This document shows, in pieces, positions 21,847-34,385 of a stretch of 64,000 bases of DNA. The stretch is from Neoarius graeffei (lineage: Eukaryota; Chordata; Actinopteri; Siluriformes; Ariidae): positions 93,080,539-93,144,538 of the forward strand of contig NC_083577.1 in NCBI RefSeq assembly GCF_027579695.1, written 5' to 3'. The notes under the pieces are model-generated. The model saw nothing but the letters and a program-made list of their open reading frames with translations. It had not been told where the DNA came from and did not search any database. The stretch's first letter is position 1, and each line of letters begins with the position of its first letter. Both the position numbers and the translations under genes were made by a program.

Positions 21847-22499
21847 GGATTAATGTATTCTTATTATTATATCCTTAATGTTTTTGCAGGAGAAAGCCCC
21901 CTTTTCTTTCCTTTTTCCTTTCCACACAGTCATCAGGAAATATGAGGCAATGCTGTTCCTGCCCATGCACTGAAGGGGGGGGGGGGGTTCTTCTGAGCCT
22001 GATTGTGTTTTGTTTACACAGCAGTAATAGACACATGCTCATTAGCTCAGAGATCTGGTAAGGAATGAGAAGGATAAGTGGAAGTAAGTTAATAAGTGGA
22101 TTAACATGGAAAAGTGAGTACTTTGTGTCTTTGTGTAAAAGGCTGTCAGACTATCTTTTGAAATCTTTAAGTACTTTGTGGACTTCATAATGTTAGACCA
22201 CTGGATTTATGTGATTGGAGCTCAAGGACACACACACGCACGCTCATACATACACACCTGCTCTGCATGCAATCTCATATGCCTCCACAAGGCCCCTCCT
22301 ATATCCCAGGGTTTCATACTTCCTGTTGTGCTTGAGAGAAGCTCAGAAGGAATGCTAAAAGCTTGAGTGCCAGGCCTGTTCTTCTCACAATCCTGCTTCT
22401 TAGTTTACATTGTTCTACATTTTTTTGCAAAATCCGGTTCCTTCAATCTTAATTCAAAACTTTTGAAGCACTCTATGCAAATGCACTCTGTCTCGTCTT
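21847..22499. other. Region upstream of UGT exon 1
   Basis: Contains a G run (21,977-21,986) and a short CACACACGCACG stretch. Nothing else recognised. If the UGT relic ever had a promoter it should lie here. Confidence 0.4.
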
Positions 22500-23112
22500 C
22501 TTGCAGCTCTCTGGCTGCAGCTTTATCTTTACAGCTTTTTGAAACCAGTGGAAGAAGGGAAGGTCCTGGTGATGTCTGTGGATGGTAGCCACTGGCTCAG
22601 TATGAAGATCCTGGTGGAGGAATTGTCTCGGAGAGGACATGAAATAGTGGTTCTGGTTCCTGAGACCAATATGTTGATCCAAGGCTCTGATGCGTACACC
22701 GCTTGGAGCTTTAAGCTTCCCTACACAAGGCTGAACTGGATGGTAGCATGAACATGATAAAAGATGGCATTGCAAAAGCACCACAGTTCTCTGACTTATT
22801 GGAGAATGTTGCCAAGCTCCTCAGCTTCACTAACATGCAGGTGAAAGGATGCGAGGCACTGCTGTATGACGAGTCCCTAATGTAGAACCTGCAAGAGGAA
22901 CACTTTAACCTCATGCTCACTGATCCTTTCCTGCCTTGTGGCCCCATCATTGCTGAGGCTTTCTCTCTTCCTGCAATTAATTTCTTCCATGCACTTCCTT
23001 GTGGCTTGGATCTAGAAGCAGCTCAGTGCCCATTGCCTCCATCCTACATCCCTCACTTATTTACAGACAACATTGATGTCATGCCATTTTCTCAGAGGGT
23101 CAAGAACATGCT
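22500..23112 (+). pseudogene. UDP-glucuronosyltransferase exon 1, 5' part (dead)
   Basis: UGTs conjugate glucuronic acid to lipophilic compounds in the ER lumen. Exon 1 supplies the signal peptide and acceptor-binding half. Visible are a hydrophobic leader ([17 protein letters not shown]), then [48 protein letters not shown] and LTDPFLPCGPIIAEAFSLPA. Lesions are: no in-frame ATG ahead of the leader, a frameshift at about 22,730, a TAG at about 22,883 (LM*NLQEE), and a LINE inserted after RVKNMLIAGN at about 23,113. The remaining exon 1 sequence resumes at 27,870. UGT1A-type exon organisation is inferred from exons 3 and 5 below. Confidence 0.9.
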
Positions 23113-26100
23113 CATAGCAGGAAACAAGATTATCCTCTGCAGAACAACAGCAAGATGGTGGTGCACATGTATGCAGCAGCTTGGTGCTCTCTGTTGGATA
23201 GCAGCACTCTCATTTTATGTATGTTTTGTGTACTTTTCCATGCATTGGATGCTCATGTCACCTATGAGCAAACTGAACTCCTTGTCATCAGAAAACAGTG
23301 TTGGGTCTATACCATCGATGGACTGGACACCATTCCTCTGGAGATCCTGCACCCTGGAAGGCTCGAGAATGAGATCCTCTACCCACTTGGGAGGCGCTGG
23401 AGGTGGCGCTGGGATGGAAGGCAGAAAAGGGGTAAGAGGGGTGGCTTGCAGACTAGGCTATGAGCTAACGCATATCGACCACTGCTTCCCAGCCAAAAAC
23501 GTATGCTTTCCAACCAGAGATAAAAACATCCTGGACCAAGTGTATACAAATATCCAGAGGGCATATAAAGCTGTACCATCTCCACACCTGGGATTATCAG
23601 ACTACATCTCTCTGACATTAACTCCATCTTATAAACCAGTTGTCTGCAGAGCCAAACCAGCTGTGAAGACAGTACAGGTAAGGAGTGAGGAGGCTGTTAC
23701 ATCACTACAGGATTGTTTTGAGAATACAGTGTGGGAGGTATTTTTGCAGGGGGCTGATTTGGAGGAGTATACTTCTAGCATCCTGGACTATATTAATTTC
23801 TGCACTGAAACAGTACTGAGCACCAAAACCATCAAGGTGTTCCCTAATCAGAAACCTTAGTTTGATTGCCATGTGAGGTTGCTACTCAGGATGAGAGATA
23901 CTGCCTTCAGGTCAGGAGACATGCTGACTTATAGAACTGCCTGGAGAGACCTTAGAAAGGGCATTAGAGAGAGGCCAAAGGCAGGTATAGACAGCACATA
24001 GAAGGTCACTTTGAGAACAAAGACCTCTGGAACATGTGGAGAGGTATCAAAACTCTAATGATTACAAACATTACACCAGACTGGTCAGCCAGGACAGGGA
24101 TCTTCCAGACACCCTGAACTGCTTTTTTGCCCGCTTTGCTAAGCAGCACAACAAGGCAACAGCAGACAGAACTCAGTCTGGGGAGGAGCAAACACTCACT
24201 CTTCAGCACCACCAGGTGAGGTTTACCCTGAGAAGGATTGACACCAACAAAGCATCTGGCCTGTATGGGGTGTCAGGCCATATACTGAGGTACTGCACCA
24301 ACCAGCTAGCTGGAATCTTTACAGACATTTTTAACCTCTCCCTACAACAAGCTGCAGTTCCCACCTGCCTTAAGTCCACCACCATTGTCCCTATCCCAAA
24401 AAAATCTACCGTTACCTGCCTCAATGACTACCATCCAGTTGCCCTCAACCCAGTAATCATGAAGTGCTTTGAGCAGATGATACTGTCATACATCAGAGAC
24501 AGCATTCCTGCAGACCTGGACAGCCACCAGTTTGCCTATAGGGCAAACAGATCTACTGAGGATGCTGTCTCCATCACACTCCATGCAGCCCTGTCCCACC
24601 TGGAATACCCAAACATGCTTGTCAGGATGCTCTTTGTGGACTTCAGTTCTGCTTTGAACACCATAATCCCCCATAAACTGGTGCACAAACTCATAAACCT
24701 TGGTCTCCCCACCTCACTCTGCTCATGGATCCTGGACTTTCTCATAAACAGACCACAGAATGTCAGAGTAGGGAACCTGATGTCAGCAATTATAACCCTG
24801 AACACAGGAACACCCTAGGGATGTGTACTCAGCCCCACCCTCTACACCCTCTTCACCCATGACCGTGTCCCCATCCACTCATCCAACACCATAATAAAGT
24901 TTGCTGATGACACCACTGTGGTGGGACTCATCAGGGACAACAATGAGACCCACTACAGGCAGGAGGTGCAACACCTGGCAGAGTGGTGTGTGGATAACAA
25001 TCTGTTCCTAAACACCACCAAAACAAAGGAGATCATTGTGGACTTTAGGAGGTCCAGAAGGACCAAACAGACCCCACTTTCCATCAATGGGGAATAGGTG
25101 GAGAGGGTGGACTCTATAAAATTTCTAGGGACTTACATCACCAGGGACCTAACATAGACACTTAATACCTCTGACCTGGTGAAGAGGGCCCAGCAGAGGC
25201 TCTTCTTCTTGTGAAAACTCAAACAGGCTGGCTTACCCCACACCTGCTCACAAACTTCTACAAGAGTACAACAGAAAGCATCCTTTGCCAGAGCTGTAAT
25301 GTGTGGTATGCAGGCTACACTGAAGAGAACAGGAGGGACTTGGCCCGGGTGGTTAGGTCAGCTCAAAAGATTATAGGGGCTGAGCTTCCAGACCTGGACT
25401 CTGTGTGTGCTGATTGCCTGAGGAGGAATGCAAGGTTGATAAGCACAGACAAAACCCACCCAGGACATGCCCTGCTCATCCCCCTACCATCAGGGAAGAG
25501 GTACCGCACATTACAGACTCGAACCACAAGACTGAGGAACAGCTTTTTCCCAAGAGCTGTAGCCTCCATCACCCCCCAACCCTCCGCCCCCTCCAGAAAC
25601 TGCTGCAACCTCCACTTAGGACAAGATTTGTGGCTCTTATCACTTCCCCCCTTCCTCCCTCCCACCCTTCCACCCATATAGGACTGGGAAACAGCTTTGG
25701 AGCTGCAGCCTCCATCACCACAACCCCTGCCCCAAACCACTGCCCCTCCCACACACGACAGCATGGACTTGATATGGACTCATACACAGGTGGTAGTGGT
25801 GTGTGTGTGTGTGTGTGCGCGCGCATGGGTGAATGAGAGTGAGATGTGTCGCTTTCATCATTGCACTTTATGAGCACAAATGCATTTTATAGCCTACTGC
25901 TGTGGCCTCCACTTAGAACTACATGCACTTTACATGATGATGCCTATATGTAGTTACATTTTCTTATTATTTATAATTTTAACTACTTCTATCACCGGTC
26001 CTTGTCTTATCACTTGTGGGAGTTTTTTGTGTCATATCGATTTTTTAATTCCTTTTAATTGCTGCTAGGAGAGTGCCAAACTGAATTTTGTTGTGAATCA

Positions 26101-27868
26101 CAACAGGGCTGCCAACTTTTCAAAATTCCTTGGAGTGAGATTTTTTTTTGGGGGGGGGTGCAACGGCAAAATTTTTCCGCACACCACGCAGTAAGTGGGA
26201 ATTTTGTATTCAGTTTGATATTCACTTGTCCCCCTGCATTCTGGTGTTTTGTTTGTGTGTCGTCCAGCTGGAGATGGAGAATGAAGGGGGTTGAGATTTT
26301 GGATTTAGTAGATGTTCCTGCATTCTGGTGGATTTTTGGAGTGGCCTGCTGTGCCATACCTACATTCTTACACACCCTGACTTGCCAGGCCTTCAGCTTG
26401 TGGCCAACAAAAGCACCAAGTTTTGGCTTAAAAGCCCCCACACTAGAAAACTACAGATGACTGCCAATGTTCCTGTAGCCCTATAGACCTGTGTTTCAGA
26501 TTTAATGGCAAGTTCATGTTTGAAAATATTTCATCAGCTAAGCCTAAACACCTTCTGAATTGAAACTAAATGTTAAGTTTTTAATAACTGTTGCAAAAAT
26601 AAGATTGTCCCTCACTGACTATTCATTATGCATTTAAGGGCTTTCCCCACCACTGGGTTCAGCAGAAGATTGGCATGGGGAAAATATCAACAGCAAAAGA
26701 ACAAATAAAATGCTTAAACAGTAAGCAAAATGTGCATGTGCTACAAGAAACATTAAAATGATTAGGTTTGACCAGTATTGAGACACAAAAAGCTGAACCT
26801 TGGCCATAGGTGGGACTGTGCACACAAAGTTGGGCTTAAAAACTTTGGTCATACTTAAATAAGCTATATTAATATATTTCTTATTAATTTATTTCTTATC
26901 TATGTTTCTTATTAGTAATAGAGCATTCGTCAGGGCCTGTTATCTGACAAATATTCTCTACCTGTCTTGCCCTCTTTGAAACCCTGTCTCCTCAGTATAT
27001 TGTTCTGTCTTTTTTTTTAATTATTCACAACAAGTTCAAGTTCTTTGATATTACAGGTGACCATGCTTTATTTACTTTAACTGAGCAATTACATACATCA
27101 TAAATAATTAAAAATAAATACCCTGTAAATAAACAATAGGTATGGTGGCTAACGGCTCTTCTTGCATTTGTAATATTATCTCTTACTTGCTTTATTTTAC
27201 AACATTTCCAGTATGGCTTCAAATAAAGTCATAAAGTATGATAACATACAGTAAACAAACTAAAAATGCGCCTTAATAACCGTGTGCTAAGGAGGTGCTC
27301 TCCCGTGCTGCTTGTTGGGGAAGATAGAGGCTGTGGCACGGCAGGAGGCCTATAATGATTTAGCATGCCTAGTACACAGCTCTCGATATGGCATTAAATA
27401 TTCTCACAACACTTATAGGCCAAAACGATTAAGAAACTTTATATAAGTTCATAATTATGCCAGTAACACCACACATTGGCGTACATATGTACAAACCTGT
27501 CTGAGACACCCATCTTCAACTCGGATACCTTCTTCTCCCTCCTCTTCCTCTAAATTGACGGTAGGCAATTATCCAACTTCCGGTGAGTGCAGCATCATTA
27601 GATGCACCACCTACCATAGGGGAGTGTGTACAGAAGGGAACACCTCTCTGCCTGTTTAGCTGTGCGTAAGGCGTAATTGATCGATCGCAAGTGGTTGGCG
27701 TGACGCAATGGGTAGCCTAGATCAGATAGATAAACTAGATTTTTTTCTAGCATGAGAAATCGGAGGTATGGAGTGTGAGCGTGTGAAGACAGTCAAATGC
27801 ATGTGTCTCACGCTCATTGCGTGAGAGTTGGCAGCCCAGATCACAATGACAATAAAATCCTTGATCCT
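23113..27868 (+). mobile_element. LINE-B (L2/Rex1-like) inserted in UGT exon 1
   Basis: An APE-type LINE with an internally deleted endonuclease: an N-terminal segment (VTYEQTELLVIRKQC, about 23,260) is followed directly by the C-terminal endonuclease (DKNILDQVYTNIQRAYKAV, HLGLSDY). RT coding at 24,036-24,818 has IDTNKASGLYGVSGHILR, NDYHPVALNPVIMKCFEQ, QFAYRANRSTEDAV and LFVDFSSALNTI, and FADDTTVVG follows at about 24,900 after a TAG. More stops occur near 25,098, 25,158 and 25,215. The 3' UTR has a GTGTGTGT run and ends near 27,868 at AATGACAATAAAATCC. A hAT-like element sits in the 3' end. Confidence 0.85.
26104..27839. mobile_element. Non-autonomous hAT-like DNA transposon in the 3' end of LINE-B
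   Basis: It begins CAGGGCTGCCAACTTTT and ends AGAGTTGGCAGCCCAG, giving imperfect inverted ends with one mismatch in the outer bases. ATCACAA flanks both sides (26,097-26,103 and 27,840-27,846); hAT elements normally make 8-bp duplications, so the eighth base has diverged or the boundary is off by one. LINE 3' sequence is continuous when it is removed. No transposase was found in the 1.7 kb. Confidence 0.75.
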
Positions 27869-27869
27869 C

Positions 27870-27999
27870 GATCCAAAATACTTTATGCCAGGTTTGATGA
27901 ACTCACCAGCAGATATCTCAAGAAGGATGTCTCATTTAGAGATGTCCTTGGACATGCTGTGATTTGGCTCCATAGATATGACTTCATCTTGGAGTACCC
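27870..27999 (+). pseudogene. UDP-glucuronosyltransferase exon 1, 3' part (dead)
   Basis: It resumes the UGT reading after LINE-B: LYARFDELTSRYLKKDVSF, then RDVLGHAVIWLHRYDFILEYP. This is the conserved acceptor-domain end of UGT exon 1. The expected continuation toward the exon 1 splice donor is lost at about 28,000, where another LINE begins. About 40 codons are preserved. Confidence 0.9.
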
Positions 28000-28735
28000 A
28001 GTTTGGTCCCTGGTAGGTTCAACCTTGCTGGGCAGGTTTCAGGTGAAAAGCAAGACGAATTGCAACTCTTGGTCCTCCAGGTTGGGGGTTGGGTGATGGA
28101 TTAATGTCCCAGCCCTGTAAAAAATTCTTCATTACTGAATCTAAACACACTTTTGAAGTTAGAAATGGGATGGAAGAAGAGGCTAGCCAGGTACCCCTAG
28201 ATGAGAATATCCGTTTTGTGGACTACCCAGGTAGTATGACATTGGCAGGTAAAAATTTGACAGAAACCCATCGACTGATAAAGTAAATTCTAATGCCCAA
28301 AGAGACACTAAACATTGTACATACATTCCAATTCCCAATGTATGCAATAGGTAAGTCAGCATTAGTCACAAAAGAAATGAGAGTTTACAACATCGACACA
28401 CTTGGAATAAGTGAACGTAGATGGACTGGGTCTGGAAAGCTGAAGTTATCAACAGGAGAAACAGTTATTTACTCAGGGAGAGATAATGGTATGTATCACA
28501 GTGGAGTTGCTATAATGATGTCCAAATTAGCAGAATCATATTTGACGGATTGGCTACCACTTAATGAGCGCATCATAAAGCATTTTTCCATTCCAAATAC
28601 TGTACATCAAGCTAACTTTTATCTAAGTGTATGTGCTGACATTGGAGGCTGAGGAAGAGACTGATCTATTCTACAAGCTACTCCTAAGTGTTCTGGAATC
28701 TGTTAGGAAGCATGACATGACCATGTGGTGCTCTG
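28000..28735 (+). mobile_element. LINE fragment: leader and N-terminal endonuclease
   Basis: After a GC-rich leader comes endonuclease coding: KSALVTKEMRVYNIDTLGIS, ERRWTGSGKLKLSTGETVIY, SGRDNGMYHSGVAIMMS and NERIIKHFSI (28,350-28,610), then frameshifted AEEETDLFYKLLLSVLE (about 28,655). It is truncated after the first half of the endonuclease. APE-type; clade not assigned. Confidence 0.75.
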
Positions 28736-29756
28736 AAAACAGTGTGAAAACAGTGTGGGCTTTATAGATAATTGGGCTAATTTTGAGGGCACTGCTGGCC
28801 TGTTAGGGCGGGATGGTATCCATCCCACTCGGGAAGGTGCTGCTCTCATTTCTTGTAACATAGGTCATAGTCTCAGAACAGGTCTAGTTAACTTCTGACA
28901 ATCCAGAGCCAAGGCCAGGGAGCAGACGAACAGGCTAAACCGACTGTCTGCTAGCTGCACAGAGTCGTCACTCAGGGTCCACTACATCGAGACTGTGTCT
29001 GTTCCCCGAGCTCAACAAAAAGGCAGAAATATTCAGAGAGTTTGTTCCAGTAACCTAATCAGTATAAAATTAGGTCATACTGACTGTACAGCCACCGCCA
29101 GCACCTTTGATCTAAAGGTGGGGCTATTAAATATTAGATCTCTTACATCTAAAGCACGAATGGCTCATGAACTTATGACTGATCAGGAGTTTAATGTACT
29201 TTATTTAACTGAAACATGGATTAAGCCAAATGAATACATATCATTAAATGAAGCTAGTCCTCCTGGATACAGTTATATACACCAGCCTTGTCTAACTGGC
29301 AGAGGAGGAGGCGTCGCGGTTATTTATAATGATTATCTAGGTGTAACACAAAACCTGGTTATAAATTTAATACATTTGAAGTTTTTCATACTAATATAAT
29401 GTATGTAGCCTTGAAAAATAAGTCTACCCAGTTAATTCTGTTACTAATTATTTACAGGACCCCAGGGCCATATTCTGAGTTTCTTTCTGAATCTGCAGAT
29501 TTTATCTCAGACCTGGTTACTTCCTGAGACAAAGCTTTAGTTGTCGGAGATTTTAATATTCACTTCGATAACCCAGAAGACCCTTTGAAAACAGCGTTTG
29601 TGTTCATGTTAGATTCAGTAGGGGTTAATCAGAATGTCATAGGACCGACCCATAATGGTGGTCACACCCTCAATCTAATACTAACATTTGGGTTAAATGT
29701 AGAAAATATAGTCATACTTCACAGTCTGAAGTTATCTCAGATCATTATCTCATCTG
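28736..29756 (+). mobile_element. L2/CR1-like LINE fragment: SGNH-type ORF1 end and endonuclease
   Basis: At 28,757-28,890 the plus strand reads FIDNWANFEG and GLLGRDGIHPTREGAALIS, the C-terminal D..H block of the SGNH/GDSL esterase ORF1 found in some CR1/L2 LINEs. Endonuclease coding follows (LKVGLLNIRSLTSKA, LYLTETWIKPNEYI, GRGGGVAVIYND at 29,110-29,335), then decays with many stops (LVVGDFNIHFD-like at about 29,550). Confidence 0.75.
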
Positions 29757-30556
29757 AATCCAGCCACTGGGGGTGCATAAGCGTACTCTTGGTGCCGGTC
29801 CCAAGCCCGGATAAATTGGAGAGGGTTGCGTCAGGAAGGGCATCCGGCATAAAACTGTGCCAAATCTAATATGCAGAATGAAAAGAGAAATACCATACCA
29901 GATCGGTCGGGGCCCGGGTTAACAACAAGCGCCTCTGGTACTGTTGGTCAACAGGGTGCTGGTGGAAAGTGTGCTACTGTTGCGCCAAAATGGAGAAGGA
30001 GAAAGAGAGGTGGGAGGTATGTTAGGAGTGAGCGTGAAAGATGGAAGGGAAGGAGCTTAGAATTGAGGGTAGGAACACTGAATGTGGGAACATTGACTGG
30101 CAGAGCGAGAGAGTTAGCAGGTATGATGGAAAGAAGGAAGTTGGACATTTTGTGTGTGCAGGAGACGAGGTGGAAAGGAAGCAAGGCCAAGAACATTGGA
30201 GATGGATGCAAGTTGTTTTATTATGGAGTGGATGGAAAGAGAAATGGTGTTGGTGTTGTTTTGAGGGGAGAGTTGGTCAACAGTGTGATTGATGTGAAGA
30301 GGGGGTCAGATAGAGTGATAGGCATGAAGTTGGAAATTCAAGGAGTGGTAATCAATGTTGTGTGTGCGTATGCCCCACAGGTTGGATGTGAGAATGAAGA
30401 GAAAGAGTCTTTCTGGGAAAAGATGGATGAAGTGGTAGAAAGTATACCGAGGGAGGAGCGCGTGCTGATAGGAGTAGATTTCAATGGACATGTTGGCGAG
30501 GGAAACAGAGGAGATGAGGACATGATGGGCAGATATGGTGTAAGAGAGAGAAATGT
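29757..30556 (+). mobile_element. RTE-like LINE fragment: leader and endonuclease
   Basis: The leader has GTCAGGAAGGGCATCCGGCA, then 245 open codons: LRVGTLNVGTLTGRARELAG, DILCVQETRWKGSKA (catalytic Glu), DGCKLFYYGVDGKRNGVGVV, VVCAYAPQVGCE, LIGVDFNGHVGEGNRGDEDM. This is a well-kept APE endonuclease of the RTE kind. It stops at about 30,556 where a minus-strand LINE starts, so RT is absent. Confidence 0.82.
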
Positions 30557-33425
30557 GGATCCCTCACCCCCACTACTTTCAGTGCAGAGCGGGTCAGTCT
30601 GTTGATTTGGGACTTTACTCTTACTGTTAGATTTCCAAACCAAACAGTGATTGCATAGCGTAGTACACTCTCAACAACAGCATGATAAAAAAGTAACATT
30701 ATCCTCTGTTGAACACCAAACACCCTGAGTCTACGTAAAAAGTGTAATCTCTGCTGGATCCTAGTACACACATTATTAACATGAACATTCCAGGACAGAT
30801 TGTTATCAAAGTAAACACCCAAATATTTGTAAGAGTCAACCTGAGCAATATTGGTATCAAAAATGAGTAATGGAGTGTGGTCTCCTACATGACTGGGGTC
30901 AACGACCATTTCTTCTGTTTTTTTTTTTTGCATTTACAGTGAGGTGGTGCTCCTCACACCACTGCACAAACCTATGTACCTCTTGCTTATAGACAGAGGT
31001 GTTTAGATCCCCATCTAACAGACACAAGATGGCGGTGTCATCAGAAAATTTAACAAATGAAACAGTAGGGTGTCTGCTAATGCAATCATTTGTGTATGCT
31101 ATGAAAAGGGGGGAGAATTCACGCAACCTTGAGGAACTCCCGTACTTATTGTTTTTAACTGAGATATTGTTTGGTTCACTCTGACCTGTTGTGTCCTGTT
31201 TGTTAAAAAGGAGTGGTACCACCTGATGATATGGATTAACAGACGTGTTGAAGTTTACTAAGAAGGATGTGTGGCTGCACGGTGTTAAATGCAGAGCTGA
31301 AATCAACAAACAGTAGTCTGGCATAAGCCTTAGGATTTTCAAGATGTTGCAGGATTGAATGTGTTATGGTCAGAATTGCATCATCAGTGCCACGGTTGTC
31401 TCTATAGGCAAACTGATATGGATCTAGTTGACCTTGTAGGTTTGATTTCAGCTTCCCCACCATCAACTTCTCTAGACACTTAACTACAATAGAAGTCAAG
31501 GCTACTGGTCTGTAGTCGTTGTTCTCTTGAGGGACCGCTTTTTTGGGGAGAGGGATGATAGTCGCCCTCTTCCACAGAGATGGAACTGTATTTGAGTCCA
31601 CTGACCTTTGGTAGACAGGAGCCCAAGCTGGTGTCAGTTCTTCTGCACATGTCTTTAATAGGAATGGCGAGACACCATCTGGGCCGGCTGCTTTGTTTGT
31701 ATCTAATTTTTTAAACAGTTTTGTAACAGCCAAGTAATCTATGTCTATTTTTGGAACACCACCCTGTAATGATATGGTGCTGATGACCTTATCACATTCT
31801 GAGGTATGATCTTGTGTATCAAACCTGAGGTAAAAGTTGTTCAAGTCATTTGCCATAGCACTATCATCAGTTGTATGCAATGGTTTCCTGGTAGGGGTCA
31901 TATTTGTGATCGATTTCATAGTGTCCCACATTTTTTTGGTGTTATTTGCATTAAAGTTCTTTTCAATTATCTCCTTATATCATCGCTTTGCTGAGGTTAT
32001 TTTCTGATTTAGTTCCTTTTGTACTAGTCTTTGTTGTAGTAAGTCCTTGTTTTTGAAGGCAATCCTCTTGCGTCTGATGCAGTCTTTAATGTCCTTGTTA
32101 ATGTATGGCTTGTTGTTTGGGTATATCTTTATTGTCCTGTGCGGTATTACCGCCTCCACACAGAAGCTGATGTATGAAGTGATGACATCTGTGGATGTAT
32201 TCAGGTCAGGTTCATGAAAGATATCCCAGTCTGTGCTTAGAAAGCACCCTTTGAGGGTTTCAATACTGTCCATGGACCAGTTTTTAACAGTTTTCACCAA
32301 AGGTTTGCACCTCTTTAGTGCAGAGCGGTAAATGGGAATAAGATGTATAATGTTGTGGTCTGAATTGGACAGTGGTGCCTTGGCTATGGCTGTATATGCG
32401 TTTTGAATATTCCCATAACATTTGTCCAGTATTTTATTAACCCTGGTGTGACATGTAATGTACTGTTCAAACCCAGGTAGAGTCATTTCCAGGTTGCAAT
32501 GATTGACATCCCCCAAGATGAGTATGGGAGCGTCAGGTGTACGCTGTAGCTGTCTGTGTACGCAGTCAGCTACAATGCCTGCAGCTCTCCCTGCGTTGGC
32601 ACTAGGTGGTACGTAGACAGTGCAAATTAAGATGTTTCCAAACTCTCTTGGAAGGAAGAATGGTCTGAGGCTCAGGCTCAGCAGTTCAATGTCCGGGTTG
32701 CAGACCGACTCGTGTTGTATACTGCCTGCACCACTTATCATTTATATAAACACATAGTCCACCCCCTCTCCTCTTGCCCGACTCAAAACTTCTGTCCAAA
32801 CGTGCGAGGGAGAAACCGCTCAGCTCAACAAGTGAATTAGAAATGTCCAGGTAAAGCCAGGTTTCCGTGAAAACCATAGCACATGACTCACGGTACTCAT
32901 TGCAGTTTCTAGTGTACAGTTTTAGTTCGTCCATTTTATTTTTTAAAGAGCGCACGTTACCCAAAATAATCGACGGTAATGGCGGCTTATTCCCTCTCCG
33001 TCTGAGCCTCTTCCTTACACCGCCGGCTCTGCCCCTTCGCCGCGGTCTCCTCGGCCTGTTGTCTGTGTTCTCGTCCTGCCAGCTTACTCCCGTGGGTCAT
33101 TGTAATTCCTTGGGCAGGTTGACAATAAGCGGTGTTTCTGCAGTGTAACTGTTGCGCAGAGACAATAGTGTTCCCCTGTCGTAGATAAACATGTCCTGTT
33201 TGCTGTCAACTGTTTGACATGGCTTCAGTGCCGAAAGCAACAGAAGCACTCCAATACCGAAAACTTTCAGCCACGCCATCTCACAATGCTGTGTAACATC
33301 AAACAAACTCAGACCGAAAAAAACCCCTGAGAACATTACGACTTACAACATAAACAAACAACATAAAATGCAGCAGCTCTGCTGTCCGTGTCGCCGCAGA
33401 GCAGCGCCAACCGGAACTCAACCGG
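30557..33425 (-). mobile_element. LINE-D (L2/Rex1-like), 5' complete, 3' truncated
   Basis: Minus-strand element. Its N-terminal segment begins MAWLKVFGIGVLLLLSALKP (about 33,280) with YDRGTLLSLRNSY. Endonuclease: LGNVRSLKNKMDELKL, MVFTETWL, GGGLCVYIND, ILGDVNHCN, SNSDHNIIHL. RT: LDTNKAAGPDGVSPFLLK, NDYRPVALTSIVVKCLEK, QFAYRDNRGTDDAI, LLFVDFSSAFNTV, then KFSDDTAIL (Ser where Ala is usual) and WCEEHHLTVN. A long A run at about 30,915-30,930 causes a frameshift, and a stop follows TSAKR at about 31,980. Coding ends at NRLTRSALKVVGV near 30,560, so the 3' end is lost. Confidence 0.88.
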
Positions 33426-34105
33426 AAGTGTTGATTTTATATGCACCCTAGGTACCCCTACCTTTGATTGTGTGGAAACTGCTCATTATGGATTAATTAC
33501 TCCATATCTTCATTATTAATTGCAAATATTCAAATTTGGGTAGAAGCTATATGCACCCCAGGCAGACCTACCTTCTTGCTAAGAAGAATAAAAATCAGTG
33601 AAGAATTGAGAGAGAATTGAGAGTGATTTTTGTGAAATGCAGACGATGCCAGACAGACGACAGACAAAATGACGCTGTGGCTGATCCTTTGTGTAGCACA
33701 TTAAATTTTATTCCTGCAGGAACAGTAACAAAAACACATTAATATCAGTCCTTAGTGTCTGTGCTGCTCTGCATTATTCATACTGTCTGACGTCTCACTA
33801 TACCAGTGACTGGCATCAGCTATTGATACCTTATACACACAGCACCCTCTGCTGACCAGGTGCTCTAACCATGTAAAACATAAACAGACCTGCTAGAAAA
33901 TGAATGAAATCACACAGAAAATATCAGTACAGTAATTTTAACGTTTTAAAGCTCTTAGCTGTTTTTAATGAGTCTAAATTTTAAATGGGGGTAAGATATT
34001 TTAATGTTAATGTATCTGAAAACACTTTTAATGTCTCTGAAAATGCACAGTGCCACAACTGGGTGTGTAATGAAGTGGAGTCACTGGTACTGATTTGATT
34101 TTCAG
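33426..34105 (+). other. UGT intron sequence upstream of exon 3
   Basis: No repeat family or coding region recognised. Two related ATATGCACCC blocks occur at 33,438 and 33,549. The last bases form a normal acceptor (TTGATTTTCAG) for the UGT exon. Confidence 0.5.
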
Positions 34106-34193
34106 GTTCTATGGAGATACACCGGGGTCATTCCCAAAGACATTCCTGAAAATGTCAAACTGATGAATTGGCTTCCGCAGAACGACCTCTTAG
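34106..34193 (+). pseudogene. UDP-glucuronosyltransferase exon 3 (intact exon of a dead gene)
   Basis: An 88-bp open exon between AG (34,104-34,105) and GT (34,194). It encodes [20 protein letters not shown], then NWLPQNDLL plus one base. Length 88 bp, phase-0 entry and phase-1 exit equal those of exon 3 in UGT1A-type genes as I know them. WLPQNDLL begins the UGT signature that binds UDP-glucuronate. No lesion is visible in the exon. Exon 2, expected between 28.0 and 34.1 kb, was not found. That interval is LINE sequence apart from the last 680 bp. Confidence 0.93.
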
Positions 34194-34312
34194 GTTTGTT
34201 TGCATGTCCACATTGAAGATAAAAAAGGTGTTCTCTTTTTCCAGACTCAATGAGTGTTAATCATCATCTAACTGTAATAAAAATAATTTGTACACTCACT
34301 CATCATTTTATC

Positions 34313-34316
34313 TCAC

Positions 34317-34381
<65 letters not shown>
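34313..34381. repeat. (CA)n microsatellite
   Basis: About 34 CA units with one G interruption at 34,321, in the intron after UGT exon 3. Confidence 0.97.

Positions 34382-34385
<4 letters not shown>

Noticed and set aside
24036..25681. Functional reverse transcriptase gene of the host
   Set aside because: It is LINE-B with several stops and an internal endonuclease deletion.
34313..34381. (CA)n as regulatory Z-DNA element of UGT
   Set aside because: Ordinary microsatellite in an intron of a dead gene; no further support.
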